Assembly: GCF_003966735.1 (NCBI RefSeq)
Contig: NZ_AP017378.1
Span: 2,376,905-2,440,904, forward strand
Source of the DNA: Desulfovibrio ferrophilus
GTDB lineage: Bacteria; Desulfobacterota; Desulfovibrionia; Desulfovibrionales; Desulfovibrionaceae
Reading direction: 5' to 3'
Length of the DNA: 64,000 nucleotides
Of the stretch, positions 38,846 through 48,622 are shown piece after piece. Both the position numbers and the translations under genes were made by a program. A model generated the notes under the pieces. That model was not told the origin of the DNA. It was given only the letters and a program-made list of their open reading frames with translations, and did no database searches. The first letter of the stretch is position 1, and each line of letters starts with the position of its first letter.

Positions 38846-41014
38846 ATGGCGAACAAGAAGAAAGTAAAGAACAAGCCCGACAGGGGCCCCGTTGATGCCA
38901 AAGGTGTCCTGCGCGCCCTGAAAGAAGCCAAACGTCCCATGCGGCGCAACGAAATCCTGCACGCGCTGGGGGCCTACAAAAAAGACAAGCGGGATTTGAA
39001 AGCCGCCCTCAAGGTCCTGATGGACGACGGCAAGATCATTCGCACCCGTGGAGGGTCCTTTGGCCTGACCGAGAGCATGTCGCTGGTGACCGGCGAGTTG
39101 CAGGTCCAGCGCTCGGGGGTCGGATTTGTCCTGCCCGAAGACCAACGCCGCAAAGATATCTTCATCAACCGCCGCAACTTCGGTGACGCCTGGAATGGTG
39201 ACAAGGTCGTGGTGGCGATGATGCCCGCCCCCCGTTCCAAAGGCCGTGATATGAACCCCGAGGGGCGTGTGGTGCGCGTCCTGGAGCGCAAGAACAAGAG
39301 ACTGCCCGTACGCATCGAACGCAAACTCGGGCCGGACCTGTATCTCTCGCGGCCTACGGACCCACGGCTGGACTTCAATGTCATGACGGACACGGCTCAC
39401 ATGGAGACTCGTCCCAAGGATGGCGAACTTCTCTATGTGGAACCCGGCGACAAGCTGGACAACAAGCTCTGGGCAGCCACAGCCACCGAGGTCCTTGGCA
39501 ACGAGGAAGACGTCAGCGTCCAGGAGAAACTGGTCAAGGCAGCCCACGGCGTGCCCACCATCTTCCCCAACGACGCCCTGCACGAGGCCCAAAGGCTCCC
39601 TGCCCAGCCAAATCCGGCAGACTTCGAAGGCCGCAAGGACCTGCGCGAGCTGGCCCTTGTCACCATCGACGGTGCCAAGGCCCGCGACTTTGACGACGCC
39701 GTGCATGTGCGCCGCGAAGGTAATGGCTGGCGACTGACCGTGGCCATTGCCGATGTCTCGCACTACGTCAGGCCGGGCAGCGCTCTGGACCTCGAAGCCC
39801 AGAAACGTGGCAACTCCTATTATTTCCCGCAATCCGTGGAGCCCATGTTCCCCGAGGCCCTGTCCAACGGGTTGTGCAGCCTGAACCCGGACGTCCCGCG
39901 TCTGGCCATGGTCGCAGAGATATCCTTCAGCGCCGATGGGCAGCCGCGTGATGAAGAGTTCTATGCTGCGGTAATCAAGAGTCACAAGCGTTTGACCTAC
40001 ATGCAGGTCCACCGCGCTCTGGAACAGAACGATCCCAAAGAACACGAGTTCATTGGCCCCGAGCTGATGCCCATGCTGCGCGAAGCCGAAGCCCTGGCCC
40101 GGGTGCTGAATGGTGTGCGTTCGAGTCGCGGATCTCTGGACTTCGACCTGCCCGAGCCCGAAATCCACTTCAATCTGCTGGGCGAAACAACAGACATCAG
40201 GCCCAGACCACGCAACTTCGCCCACCAAATCATTGAAGAATTCATGGTAGCAGCCAACGAATCCGTTGCCCGGCGACTGACCGTTTTGGATCTGCCCTGT
40301 CCGTACCGCATCCATCCCAAGCCCGATAGCGAAAAGCTGGCTGGGGTCTTCAAGCTCCTGGCGCGTGCGGGAATCACCCCCCAGTCACCACCCAAGGGCA
40401 CCATCACCCCCGCAGACCTGCAAGACCTTCTGGGCGTGGCCGAAGGTACGGACCTGGAGTTCATGGCCGGACGACTGGTACTACGCTCCATGATGCAGGC
40501 CGTGTATTCGCCCTCCAATGAAGGCCACTTCGGTCTGGCCTCGGAATGCTACGCCCATTTCACCTCTCCCATCCGGCGTTACGCAGACTTGCTGGTGCAT
40601 CGCTCCATGAAGAAAGCCCTGAAGATGCACTCCGAACCGCTGCCAAAGCCCGAAACCCTGAGCAAAATCTGCGAAAGCATCAGTGCCCGCGAACGCGTTG
40701 CCATGAAGGCCGAACGCGAAATCCTGAAACGCCTGACGATCCTCTTCCTGGCGGACAAGGTCGGCGAAGAATTCACTGGCGTGGTCAACGGAGTGGCCGA
40801 ATACGGCTTCTGGGTGGAACTGAACGAAGTCATGGCCGAAGGCATGGTCAGGCTCTCCACACTGTCCGACGACTACTACCATTACCTGCCCGAACGTCAG
40901 GAAATCGTGGGCGAGCGCACAGCGCGACGCTTCCACCTTGGGCAAACCGTCAAGGTCAAACTGTTCAGCGTCAATCTGGCCCGCCTTGAAGTCGACCTGG
41001 AACTCCTGACGTAG
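38846..41014 (+). CDS. rnr: Ribonuclease R
   Basis: A 722-residue RNase II/R family exoribonuclease. It has a basic N-terminus, an N-terminal helix-turn-helix-like domain (MRRNEILHALGAYKKDKRDL), cold-shock domains, the RNB catalytic domain with DGAKARDFDDAVHV (metal-binding Asp residues), HFGLASECYAHFTSPIRRYADLLVHR, and a C-terminal S1 domain (GVVNGVAEYGFWVELNEV). Ribosome site GGAG lies six bases before the ATG. It degrades structured RNA. Confidence 0.96.
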   Translation: MANKKKVKNKPDRGPVDAKGVLRALKEAKRPMRRNEILHALGAYKKDKRDLKAALKVLMDDGKIIRTRGGSFGLTESMSLVTGELQVQRSGVGFVLPEDQRRKDIFINRRNFGDAWNGDKVVVAMMPAPRSKGRDMNPEGRVVRVLERKNKRLPVRIERKLGPDLYLSRPTDPRLDFNVMTDTAHMETRPKDGELLYVEPGDKLDNKLWAATATEVLGNEEDVSVQEKLVKAAHGVPTIFPNDALHEAQRLPAQPNPADFEGRKDLRELALVTIDGAKARDFDDAVHVRREGNGWRLTVAIADVSHYVRPGSALDLEAQKRGNSYYFPQSVEPMFPEALSNGLCSLNPDVPRLAMVAEISFSADGQPRDEEFYAAVIKSHKRLTYMQVHRALEQNDPKEHEFIGPELMPMLREAEALARVLNGVRSSRGSLDFDLPEPEIHFNLLGETTDIRPRPRNFAHQIIEEFMVAANESVARRLTVLDLPCPYRIHPKPDSEKLAGVFKLLARAGITPQSPPKGTITPADLQDLLGVAEGTDLEFMAGRLVLRSMMQAVYSPSNEGHFGLASECYAHFTSPIRRYADLLVHRSMKKALKMHSEPLPKPETLSKICESISARERVAMKAEREILKRLTILFLADKVGEEFTGVVNGVAEYGFWVELNEVMAEGMVRLSTLSDDYYHYLPERQEIVGERTARRFHLGQTVKVKLFSVNLARLEVDLELLT

Positions 41015-41041
41015 CAGGCGTTTATCCCCTCTCCATCAATC

Positions 41042-41067
41042 AGCCCCGACAAGATCGGGGCTTTTTT
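41042..41067 (+). terminator. Intrinsic terminator after rnr
   Basis: An 8-bp stem (41042-41049 with 41055-41062), 5-base loop and six T residues. Confidence 0.93.
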
Positions 41068-41148
41068 ACGCCTAGACATTGTGAATTAAGTAACTTGGAA
41101 ATCGATTGCTTTGGTCCTGAAAATCCACCTAAAACCCACCAGGAAGCC

Positions 41149-41177
41149 TTGACAGGTCTCAGTCGCGGCCCTATATC
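41149..41177 (+). promoter_or_regulatory. Sigma-70-type promoter of the small peptide gene
   Basis: TTGACA (41149-41154), 17 bases, TATATC (41172-41177). It is the best sigma-70 promoter seen in the window along with the one at 60358. The expected transcription start is near 41184, leaving a ~175-base AT-rich leader before the gene at 41360. Confidence 0.75.
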
Positions 41178-41257
41178 CGCCTTGCCTCATAACTCTCAAC
41201 ACGAGAAACACGGCGAAATCGATTTAAACACTTAGAATTTTTACATAAAAATATAGC

Positions 41258-41317
41258 ATGGCATTCTTTATCCTAAGGGTTGCCATCGCTTGTGAAATTT
41301 ATTACATGACTGATTAA
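41258..41317 (+). CDS. Possible 19-residue leader peptide
   Basis: A short open frame (MAFFILRVAIACEIYYMTD) in the leader of the 41360 gene. It is hydrophobic and ends before the 45-residue gene, but no ribosome site is visible before its ATG, so it is speculative. Confidence 0.2.
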   Translation: MAFFILRVAIACEIYYMTD

Positions 41318-41359
41318 CGCCGCTTGATTGCCGGCGACACACACCACAGGAGTAAGAAC

Positions 41360-41497
41360 ATGGTCCAGATTATCAAAAACATCCCCGCATTGGTGGCCCT
41401 GAATCTACTGGCCCTGATTAATGGGTTTGCCGGAGGAATCTTCGACCACGTCTTCGAAGCCCAAACTGACAATGCCACTCGGCCTGGCAGCTTCTAG
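41360..41497 (+). CDS. Small 45-residue membrane-type peptide
   Basis: A 45-residue peptide: MVQIIKNIPALVALNLLALI, then NGFAGGIFDHVFEAQTD and a short polar tail. Residues about 4-25 form one hydrophobic segment. The start is supported by a strong AGGAG seven bases before the ATG, and the gene lies between a good promoter (41149) and a strong terminator (41528). No family is recognised. It may be a small membrane regulator or a toxin-like peptide; nothing in the sequence decides. Confidence 0.7.
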   Translation: MVQIIKNIPALVALNLLALINGFAGGIFDHVFEAQTDNATRPGSF

Positions 41498-41527
41498 CCA
41501 ACTCTGCAGGCCAAGTACCCTCTCTTC

Positions 41528-41561
41528 AGCCCGGTGCGCATCAGCGCGCCGGGCTCTTTTT
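41528..41561 (+). terminator. Intrinsic terminator after the small peptide gene
   Basis: A 12-bp stem with one G-T pair, 4-base loop, then CTTTTT. It ends the 41184-41561 transcription unit. Confidence 0.92.
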
Positions 41562-41666
41562 GTTGCTTGCCCAATGATGTGCCCCAAAGGATCTGATGGG
41601 AAAAGCCAAGGCACCGACAAGGCGTTCTGACACTGGCTCACCAGAAAGAATCGATGGGCACGGCGC

Positions 41667-41713
41667 AAAAAAAACTCACCCCCTCGTGCCTCAATACATA
41701 CACAAGGGGGTGA
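41667..41713 (-). terminator. Intrinsic terminator after the NlpC/P60 gene
   Basis: A 9-bp stem (41676-41684 with 41705-41713), 20-base loop, and eight A residues (41667-41674), which read as T on the minus strand. Confidence 0.85.
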
Positions 41714-41739
41714 ACGGATCGCAGCAACAAAGTAGCTGA

Positions 41740-43119
41740 CTAATCTTCCATCGTTTGCCCTGGGAGGAAGGTCATCCCCTTGATCTTGTGCAGAAGAATA
41801 CCGTCCGGTCGGTCCAACTCGTTCAACTCGCTGCCCGGGGCAAGGGTCGTGATCACCGTGGCACCGATGAAATGGCGTCCCTCGCGATCTCCAACCTTGG
41901 TCTTTACGCCCCAGGTCGTGTGCAGAGCCACAGGCCGTCCTTCGTATTGCCCGATGTAAAGCATGATATGCCCAGGCTTCCAGAGCAAGGTCTGCCAGGG
42001 CTGGGCCATGTCAAGAATACGCTTGACCTTGGCCTGATCATCCAACCCGTCCAGTGATATAAAATGTCCGGCCCGTGCCTGTTGTGATGAATTCCGAGGC
42101 AAGCCGATGCCCAGAGCCGCGAACATGTCCATCAGCGTCGCCGAGCAATCACGATGCCCGTACATCCCTCCCCAGCCATAGGGTTGGCCCATCAAGTCCC
42201 GACCGAGGAGAGCGAGATTGAAGGCCGTTGCCTCCAGGGGAAATTCGGCGCCATCACACTGCGGCACTGAGGTGCTGGCCAACACGGCCCTGCCCAATGA
42301 ATCGCGCACAGCAATCAGGGCTTGGAAGACGCCATCCTCTCTGGCAATAAAGGGCAGCAGCATCCCCACCCGCCCCCGAAAGCGAAAGAGGCCGAAATCA
42401 TCGTACAGGGGCACCCGGTCCGAAGTGAACGTCATCAAATCAAGCTGTTCGAAGCTCTCTGCAAACTCATCATCCACCATGGCAATATCACGCATGGGAA
42501 TCCAGCCATAGGCAAACCGGGATTCACACAAGGCCCAGGCCCCGTCATCCGAAAAATGAGAAACGAACAGCGGAGTCTGCGCCCAGACCGCCGTATTCTG
42601 GAGATAATCGAAGGGGTATCCTTCTCCGGCCTGATTAAAATCCTGAAATGCTGGCTCCATGGTGGGCAGCACCCGCATGGAGGTATTGACCACCGTCAGA
42701 GCCCGCAACCGTGCATTGGGATAGTCACCCTCCATCGACTGACGGCGTAATCCTTCCAGCCAGGCCGGGGATCTGAGCTGCCGATTCTCGCCAAACATCC
42801 GTGCAGAATCGTAATTGTGCAGCCCCTTGAAGACCTTCTCCGCATCATTGGCAGGCCAGGAACGATGCCAGGGCGAAAAATAATCTTCCACAAACTGCCG
42901 GGCCAAGACCTGTGCCTCATCCGGGGAAATCATTGGCACGTCGGCAGTCATCGGGTCCAGATAGGCAGCGGGGCTCTGCGGCAATTGGATCAGGTCGCGG
43001 ATAGGCCCCTGGGGAGTCGGCCCTGTGGCGCAGCCGACCAGCAGGAGACACAACAGCGCCACGGTCATTCCAGCCGAGGTCACACGCCGCCAGCAAGGAA
43101 GGGTATTAGGATAGCTCAT
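41740..43119 (-). CDS. SH3-domain NlpC/P60 endopeptidase lipoprotein
   Basis: A 459-residue lipoprotein with lipobox LLVGC near residue 30. The C-terminal NlpC/P60 domain has the catalytic Cys in GHRDCSATLMDMF and the His in PGHIMLYIG. The N-terminal two thirds hold SH3-like domains. This architecture matches the Desulfovibrio gamma-D-glutamyl-diamino-acid endopeptidases, which trim cell-wall peptides. I used the start at 43119; an internal Met 17 residues later is possible but leaves no basic n-region. Divergent from mnmE. Confidence 0.88.
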   Translation of the reverse strand: MSYPNTLPCWRRVTSAGMTVALLCLLLVGCATGPTPQGPIRDLIQLPQSPAAYLDPMTADVPMISPDEAQVLARQFVEDYFSPWHRSWPANDAEKVFKGLHNYDSARMFGENRQLRSPAWLEGLRRQSMEGDYPNARLRALTVVNTSMRVLPTMEPAFQDFNQAGEGYPFDYLQNTAVWAQTPLFVSHFSDDGAWALCESRFAYGWIPMRDIAMVDDEFAESFEQLDLMTFTSDRVPLYDDFGLFRFRGRVGMLLPFIAREDGVFQALIAVRDSLGRAVLASTSVPQCDGAEFPLEATAFNLALLGRDLMGQPYGWGGMYGHRDCSATLMDMFAALGIGLPRNSSQQARAGHFISLDGLDDQAKVKRILDMAQPWQTLLWKPGHIMLYIGQYEGRPVALHTTWGVKTKVGDREGRHFIGATVITTLAPGSELNELDRPDGILLHKIKGMTFLPGQTMED

Positions 43120-43197
43120 GTTCAGGTTCTACGTTGGCGATTCTCAAATGGCAACCAGCCACTTTGCAAACGGGCCGCGAGAGCATATACCAGCCCC

Positions 43198-44607
43198 ATG
43201 CACATTGCCGGTTCCAAACACGACACCATTGCGGCCATCGCCACTCCTCCGGGCAGCGGAGGCGTCGGCATCGTCCGCGCCAGCGGCCCGGATGCCCTGT
43301 CCATTGCCCAGCGCCTGTTCAGTTCCACGCGGCAGAATTTCGGCGGACTGAAGCCCTACCGCCTGCATCATGGCTGGATTGACGACGAGGGCGGACAACG
43401 CCTTGATGAAGCGCTGGTCGCATACATGCCCGGCCCCGGATCATACACAGGGGAGGATGTGGTGGAATTCAACTGCCACGGAGGCCCGGCAGTACTGCGG
43501 GCAGTGCTGGAGGCCGTCCTCAAGGCTGGCGCTCGAACCGCAAGCCCCGGAGAATTCACCTACCGCGCCTTCATGAACGGACGCCTGGATCTGACCCAGG
43601 CCGAAGCCGTGGCCGAGACCATAGCCGCCCCCACCCGTGCAGGACTGACCCTGGCCCAAGCCAAGCTTTCCGGAGCACTGGGCAAACGCATCACCCAACT
43701 GCGCGACCAGTTGGAAGAACTGCGGGTCAAGCTCTGCGTGGCCGTGGATTTCCCCGAAGATGAAGTGGAATGCTTGAGCCCCGATGAATTTCTGGAAGGC
43801 ATCGGCACGGTCCGTGAGGGACTGCGCACGCTACTGGGCAGCTTCGAGCGAAACCGCTGTTGGCGGGATGGAGCACTGACCGTGCTGGCCGGACAGGTCA
43901 ATGCGGGCAAATCCAGCCTGATGAACGCACTGCTCGGGCGCGAACGAGCCATTGTGACCGACATCCCCGGCACCACACGCGATTACCTCGAGGAAGCCCT
44001 GAATCTGGAGGGGCTGCCTGTACGGCTGGTGGATACGGCCGGATTGCGCGAGACCGAAGATGCTGTGGAACGCGCCGGGCTTGAACGCTCACGCGATCTG
44101 ACCACGCAGGCGGACCTCGTACTGCTGGTGGTGGACCGCCATCGCACCCTGTCTGCGGACGATGTGGCCCTGGCGCAGAACACCGGCCCGGAAAATACGC
44201 TGGTGGTTCTCAACAAGACCGATCTCTCTGCCCCCCCCCACTCCAAGGAATCCCCCGCGCAGGAGACGGACTGGTTCGCCAAAGCCGGGTATGAAACCGT
44301 GGGCATCTCGGCCAAGACCGGCCAAGGGCTGGACGCCCTGTGCCAACGCATCCGCGAACGCATCGTGGGTGGCGGAGCAGAACCCGATGCCGGAGAAGTC
44401 GTCCCCAACCTGCGCCAGTCCCAGGCCCTGTCAGGTGCCCTGGTCGAGCTTGAAGCCCTGGAGACCGACATCCAGCAGGGCTTGCCTTACGATCTGCTGG
44501 GCGTCCGCCTGGAAACGGCCTGTTCCATGCTCTCGGAAATCACGGGAGACATCGCTCCCGCTGGCGTGCTGGAGGCCGTTTTCGGCCGGTTCTGCATCGG
44601 AAAATAG
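43198..44607 (+). CDS. mnmE: tRNA modification GTPase MnmE
   Basis: A 469-residue protein: N-terminal folate-binding domain (DTIAAIATPPGSGGVGIVRASG), a G domain with Walker A GQVNAGKS at about 232-239, TDIPGTTRD (switch), LVDTAGLRETED and NKTD, and the C-terminal CIGK motif. With MnmG it makes the cmnm5U/nm5U34 modification of tRNA. The start is ATG 43198 with no strong ribosome site; the open frame extends upstream without conserved sequence. It stands alone between divergent and convergent genes. Confidence 0.95.
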   Translation: MHIAGSKHDTIAAIATPPGSGGVGIVRASGPDALSIAQRLFSSTRQNFGGLKPYRLHHGWIDDEGGQRLDEALVAYMPGPGSYTGEDVVEFNCHGGPAVLRAVLEAVLKAGARTASPGEFTYRAFMNGRLDLTQAEAVAETIAAPTRAGLTLAQAKLSGALGKRITQLRDQLEELRVKLCVAVDFPEDEVECLSPDEFLEGIGTVREGLRTLLGSFERNRCWRDGALTVLAGQVNAGKSSLMNALLGRERAIVTDIPGTTRDYLEEALNLEGLPVRLVDTAGLRETEDAVERAGLERSRDLTTQADLVLLVVDRHRTLSADDVALAQNTGPENTLVVLNKTDLSAPPHSKESPAQETDWFAKAGYETVGISAKTGQGLDALCQRIRERIVGGGAEPDAGEVVPNLRQSQALSGALVELEALETDIQQGLPYDLLGVRLETACSMLSEITGDIAPAGVLEAVFGRFCIGK

Positions 44608-44669
44608 TTCCCGAAAGCGACCACCACTGCAGACAATACAACTGCCGATGACCGCCGCGAGAGAATCGG

Positions 44670-47600
44670 CTAGATCGCTGGCGGACGCGGAGCCAGTGAC
44701 TTGTGCGGGATGTGCACCCTGCACTCCAGACTGGGGGCAATTCTGGCCTTGGTGTTGGCCTGAATGAATGTGCTGACGTTCTTCTCCAGAAAGTCCAGCC
44801 CCTTGGGTTCGGTCACGCAAAAGACCTCGCCCCAATTGGTGGCATACAGCAACACCACATCACGAATCTCCCTGATCTCGCGATCGGTCATGAAGTTGAC
44901 CACCACGAGAGCGTGGATGACCTCTTCATCACGCAGGGTTTCCTCGATTTCGGGCTCGAAGATCTGCTTGGGGGCGAAGAACTCCGCCAGATCATCCAGC
45001 AACCTGCGCACATCAGGAGTGGAGATGGGAGCCTGAAGATTCGTGCCCCGGAACTGCTCACCAACCTCATACAGATGATTAGCCACCAGCCAGGCCAGCA
45101 AGGCCACGGGACTCCTGTCCTTATGCAGCTCCTCAAAAGGCGCCTTCCTGCTTTTGACCCCAGCGGGTTCACCCTTGGCCAACCAGATTCTGGGGGTTCC
45201 CGGCTGCCCCTCGCAAACGATCTCCAACGATTCGAACAGCCGCTTGGGTGAATCCACAAACGGGATATGCATGATCTTGCCGGGCTTCTTGTCGAAGTGC
45301 CCGAAGATCTTACGCCCCAGCTTGGTCAAATCCTGATCGGTAATCCGGGCCTCGGTATCCAGGTCGTCCACACCTTTGCGAATCTGCTCATAGGTTCCAA
45401 ACATGTACCGGGCAACCATCTGGCCCAATTCGTGGAGATCGGCAAAGGTCCTTGTCCCCTTTTCACCAGGTTTGCCCTGCTTGGGCAGACCACTGCGTTC
45501 GTCTGCGCAGTAGGGATAAAAATATTCCAGCCAACTCGTACCACACATTTCAGCCTGACGGCCCGTAGTCCTGCCTTGGGACGAAAATCCGGTCTTCTGT
45601 TCGAAGGCCATCTGCATCAGTTCCCGGGCGTCCTTGTTGGCGGTGTTCCGGTAGTGGGCCTCCACCTCGCTGAACATCACACCATAGGGATCCACACTCC
45701 AGAAATCATAGCGTCCAGCCTGAATGTTACGATTCAGTCGGTTGCACAACAGGGTGTCCGCATTGCCCCCCGCAATATACTTGTCCAGCAGGGCGAACTT
45801 CATGATGGACTTGAACGGACTCTTGAGCGCCTTGACGATCTGCCACAACGAGGCCCCAAAAAACTCATCACGCGGAATCCGACTCATGGCCCCAAGGTCA
45901 ACCACATCATCGGGGGGCAGGCTCGCGGCCGAGGCAATACGCTCCAACCCCTTGGCATAGGCCGCATCACTTGCATCGGGCGGCAGCAACCACCAAGCCA
46001 GTTTCTTGCCGCCCAAGAGGACAGCGGTACGATAGAACTCCTCCTTGAGCAGCAAGGCCTGGCTGGAACCGGCGCTTTCCTTGTCGCTGAACCCGAAGTT
46101 GTTCTCACGCACCTTGCCCATGTCCATGACGAAGAAATGCAGCTCCAGGCCGTACTCCCTGTCGGCCCAGCGCTCTATGGCCTCGAGTTTCTCCTTGAAT
46201 CCTGTGACCTTGTCAGGTTCAACCCGGGTCTCATCGAAGCAGACCCACATATCGATATCCGAATTTCGGGTCTGGGCGATGGTGCCCACGCTTCCGATGG
46301 AATAGAACGCCTCCACAAGAATGGCAGGGGCAGGCTTCTCGTCAGGCGATGGCGCAGGATAGATTCCGCCAAAATACTCCTCCAGATTCTTCAGGGCCGT
46401 GTATGTCGGAGTCCAGCCCTGAATGATGCAGGCAGGGGCGGGAATAGACGTATCCCCATCACGGATGGCACCGGCCTGCACCAGCCCCGGCAGCATCCCC
46501 AGGACCTTGGAGGCCTCAAGGCCGAGTTTTCCGGCGCACCAGTCCAACCGGCGACGGTTTGCGGCCAGAGCCAACCGCCGGTTGCGGGCGAGGTCCCGCT
46601 CATGGAGCCAATTCTGAACCAGCGAAAGCATGGCGGTCTGGCCTTCGGCCTTTGCCAGTTTGCCACTCACGGCCGTAGGCTGCTCCCTGTCTGCAACTCC
46701 GGCCACCAGGGCCTGGGCCGAACGTTCGACCTCCAGCAACAGACCCGGCTCATCGCCATGAACTCCCGGCAGGGCGCAGGCCTGGAACACGCAGCCCCAT
46801 GCCGCGGCATTCATCACTCGCGATGACGAGGCATACAAGTGCCTGAACACACAATCCGTGAACTCGACGCCATCGAAATCCGCATCCACCAGGGCAGCAT
46901 AGGAAAAATCAATTCGGCCGAATAGGCAGGAGCGCACAGTAGCGCCCTCCAGGTGCGCACCCCAGAATGACGACTCATCAAAACGGCAGCTCATCAACTC
47001 CAATCCCGACGTCAACACTCCATCGAAATGGGTTCTGGTCAGGGAACAGCGCACCAGACGAACGCCATCCAACGAACTCCCCGAGAACAGACAGCCCGCA
47101 AAATCACACTCCTCAAACACGGTATTCTTGAAGCGCGCGGCGGACAGGTCCACTCCATTCAGGCGGCATTTGACAAACCGCGTTCCTGCCAGTTTGGACT
47201 GGCGTAAATCCATGGCCCCCAGGGCACATCCCTGGAACGCCATCTTGCTCAAATCCTTACCTGGGCATTCGACATCCTTGATGATCTTGCTCTTAATCTT
47301 TGCCCCGGGTGCAAGATTCCCCACGAAGACTTGCCCTGCCGATGGACCGGCCTCGGATTCACCACCCATCATCTTCTTGACCTTTCCCAGCAACGACTTG
47401 GGCTGATCCGGGGCCTTGCGGTATGGGGCTGGTTTTTGCGGCTTGAACCGTGGCTTGTGCACCGCCCGCTTGCGCCCCTTGACGAGACCGGCGACGGCAG
47501 TGGCTATCGAACCATCAATTCCCTTCAGGGCGTTGCGCAGCCACACCGGATCCAACCGCGCCAGACACGACAGCAACGCGCCCAAAACCTCGGGCCTGGC

Positions 47601-48563
47601 CTTGGCAGGCAACGCCTTGGCAAAGCGGGCAAAATCCTGTGCACCGAGCATCAGAGCCACGCCAAGTACGCCAGAACGGGCTTCGGGAGTCGCGGCATAG
47701 ATCATGGCCAGGACCTTGGATGCCTTGGGCGAACCCAATCGGACCAGAACTCGGGCCGCTGCCAGTCGGACCTGAGGTTCCTTGTGCTTCAAAAACAGCA
47801 ACGCGGCCTTGGCCGTGCGCCCTCCGGGGTCGCTCCAGGACGGTTCCACCATGTCGAAGATGGCAGGCAAATCGTCAGGTCCGGCATATTTGAGCAGACG
47901 CAAAATATTTCCGGTCAGCGGCGCCCAGTCCAGACGCGAGGCCGTATCCGCCATATAACGGGCCTGCTCCTGATCCAGATCCAGGCGCAACAATTCCTGC
48001 AGCCAGAATCCAAATCGCCCGTGCAGCATCTCGCGCTGCACGGCAAAGGCAGGGCGTTCCCCCGACTGCGCCAATCTATCCAGGAACAACAACGCTTCTT
48101 CGGGGTCGTCGCTTTGCAGTTCATGCACCGTCTCCGTGGCCCAGGCCTGTTCCTTGGGCTGGGCCGCACGCGGAGCAGACAAGAAACGATTGGTCACAGC
48201 CAGCAGACGATTGGCAGGCAATGCCTGCAGTGCAATACGCAATTTTTCGCCGGTGATCTTGTTGGAACCAATAAAGGATGCGCACAGCAACTCGCCCAGG
48301 GCACCCTGTTCGACCAATTCCTGCAGGAGCTTGCGGATAATGGCATTGTCCCCTGACGAGGAGGCCAGTTCGGCCATGAGATAGGATAAGCGTGAGGTCA
48401 GCCGAGCGGATTCGGGATCACTGTCATCCAGTTCCTGCTGAAAGGACAGGGCCTGGTCGACAATGTTGCCCACAACTTCAAACGCATCGGTGGGCAGGTG
48501 CATGGCCCGCCACAGCTGGTCCAGGACCTGCGCCAGAGGGGAAACGGAAGAGGGCTTGACCAC
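44670..48563 (-). CDS. HEAT-repeat / pentapeptide-repeat / class I adenylate cyclase fusion
   Basis: A 1297-residue multi-domain protein. Residues about 1-350 are helical and HEAT-like (ARLDPVWLRNALKGI, AALLFLKHKEPQVRLAAARVL). A basic linker follows, with RFKPQKPAPYRK. Residues about 445-575 form pentapeptide repeats (FDGVEFTDCVF, SLDGVRLVRCSL), a right-handed beta-helix. From about 680 to the end is a class I adenylate cyclase domain with the nucleotidyltransferase signature FYSIGSVGTIAQTRNSDIDM near residues 755-772 (Ser-Asp-Ile-Asp equals the metal-binding pair). Class I cyclases are best known in enterobacteria and make cAMP. The start at 48563 is followed downstream of the HD-GYP gene by 59 bases. 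It is likely cotranscribed with it. Confidence 0.85.
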   Translation of the reverse strand: MVKPSSVSPLAQVLDQLWRAMHLPTDAFEVVGNIVDQALSFQQELDDSDPESARLTSRLSYLMAELASSSGDNAIIRKLLQELVEQGALGELLCASFIGSNKITGEKLRIALQALPANRLLAVTNRFLSAPRAAQPKEQAWATETVHELQSDDPEEALLFLDRLAQSGERPAFAVQREMLHGRFGFWLQELLRLDLDQEQARYMADTASRLDWAPLTGNILRLLKYAGPDDLPAIFDMVEPSWSDPGGRTAKAALLFLKHKEPQVRLAAARVLVRLGSPKASKVLAMIYAATPEARSGVLGVALMLGAQDFARFAKALPAKARPEVLGALLSCLARLDPVWLRNALKGIDGSIATAVAGLVKGRKRAVHKPRFKPQKPAPYRKAPDQPKSLLGKVKKMMGGESEAGPSAGQVFVGNLAPGAKIKSKIIKDVECPGKDLSKMAFQGCALGAMDLRQSKLAGTRFVKCRLNGVDLSAARFKNTVFEECDFAGCLFSGSSLDGVRLVRCSLTRTHFDGVLTSGLELMSCRFDESSFWGAHLEGATVRSCLFGRIDFSYAALVDADFDGVEFTDCVFRHLYASSSRVMNAAAWGCVFQACALPGVHGDEPGLLLEVERSAQALVAGVADREQPTAVSGKLAKAEGQTAMLSLVQNWLHERDLARNRRLALAANRRRLDWCAGKLGLEASKVLGMLPGLVQAGAIRDGDTSIPAPACIIQGWTPTYTALKNLEEYFGGIYPAPSPDEKPAPAILVEAFYSIGSVGTIAQTRNSDIDMWVCFDETRVEPDKVTGFKEKLEAIERWADREYGLELHFFVMDMGKVRENNFGFSDKESAGSSQALLLKEEFYRTAVLLGGKKLAWWLLPPDASDAAYAKGLERIASAASLPPDDVVDLGAMSRIPRDEFFGASLWQIVKALKSPFKSIMKFALLDKYIAGGNADTLLCNRLNRNIQAGRYDFWSVDPYGVMFSEVEAHYRNTANKDARELMQMAFEQKTGFSSQGRTTGRQAEMCGTSWLEYFYPYCADERSGLPKQGKPGEKGTRTFADLHELGQMVARYMFGTYEQIRKGVDDLDTEARITDQDLTKLGRKIFGHFDKKPGKIMHIPFVDSPKRLFESLEIVCEGQPGTPRIWLAKGEPAGVKSRKAPFEELHKDRSPVALLAWLVANHLYEVGEQFRGTNLQAPISTPDVRRLLDDLAEFFAPKQIFEPEIEETLRDEEVIHALVVVNFMTDREIREIRDVVLLYATNWGEVFCVTEPKGLDFLEKNVSTFIQANTKARIAPSLECRVHIPHKSLAPRPPAI

Positions 48564-48622
48564 GAACGGATTCCTTTCAGCGTTTTGGCGGAGGTTGATC
48601 GCTCGGGACAGGGCACCTGCCG

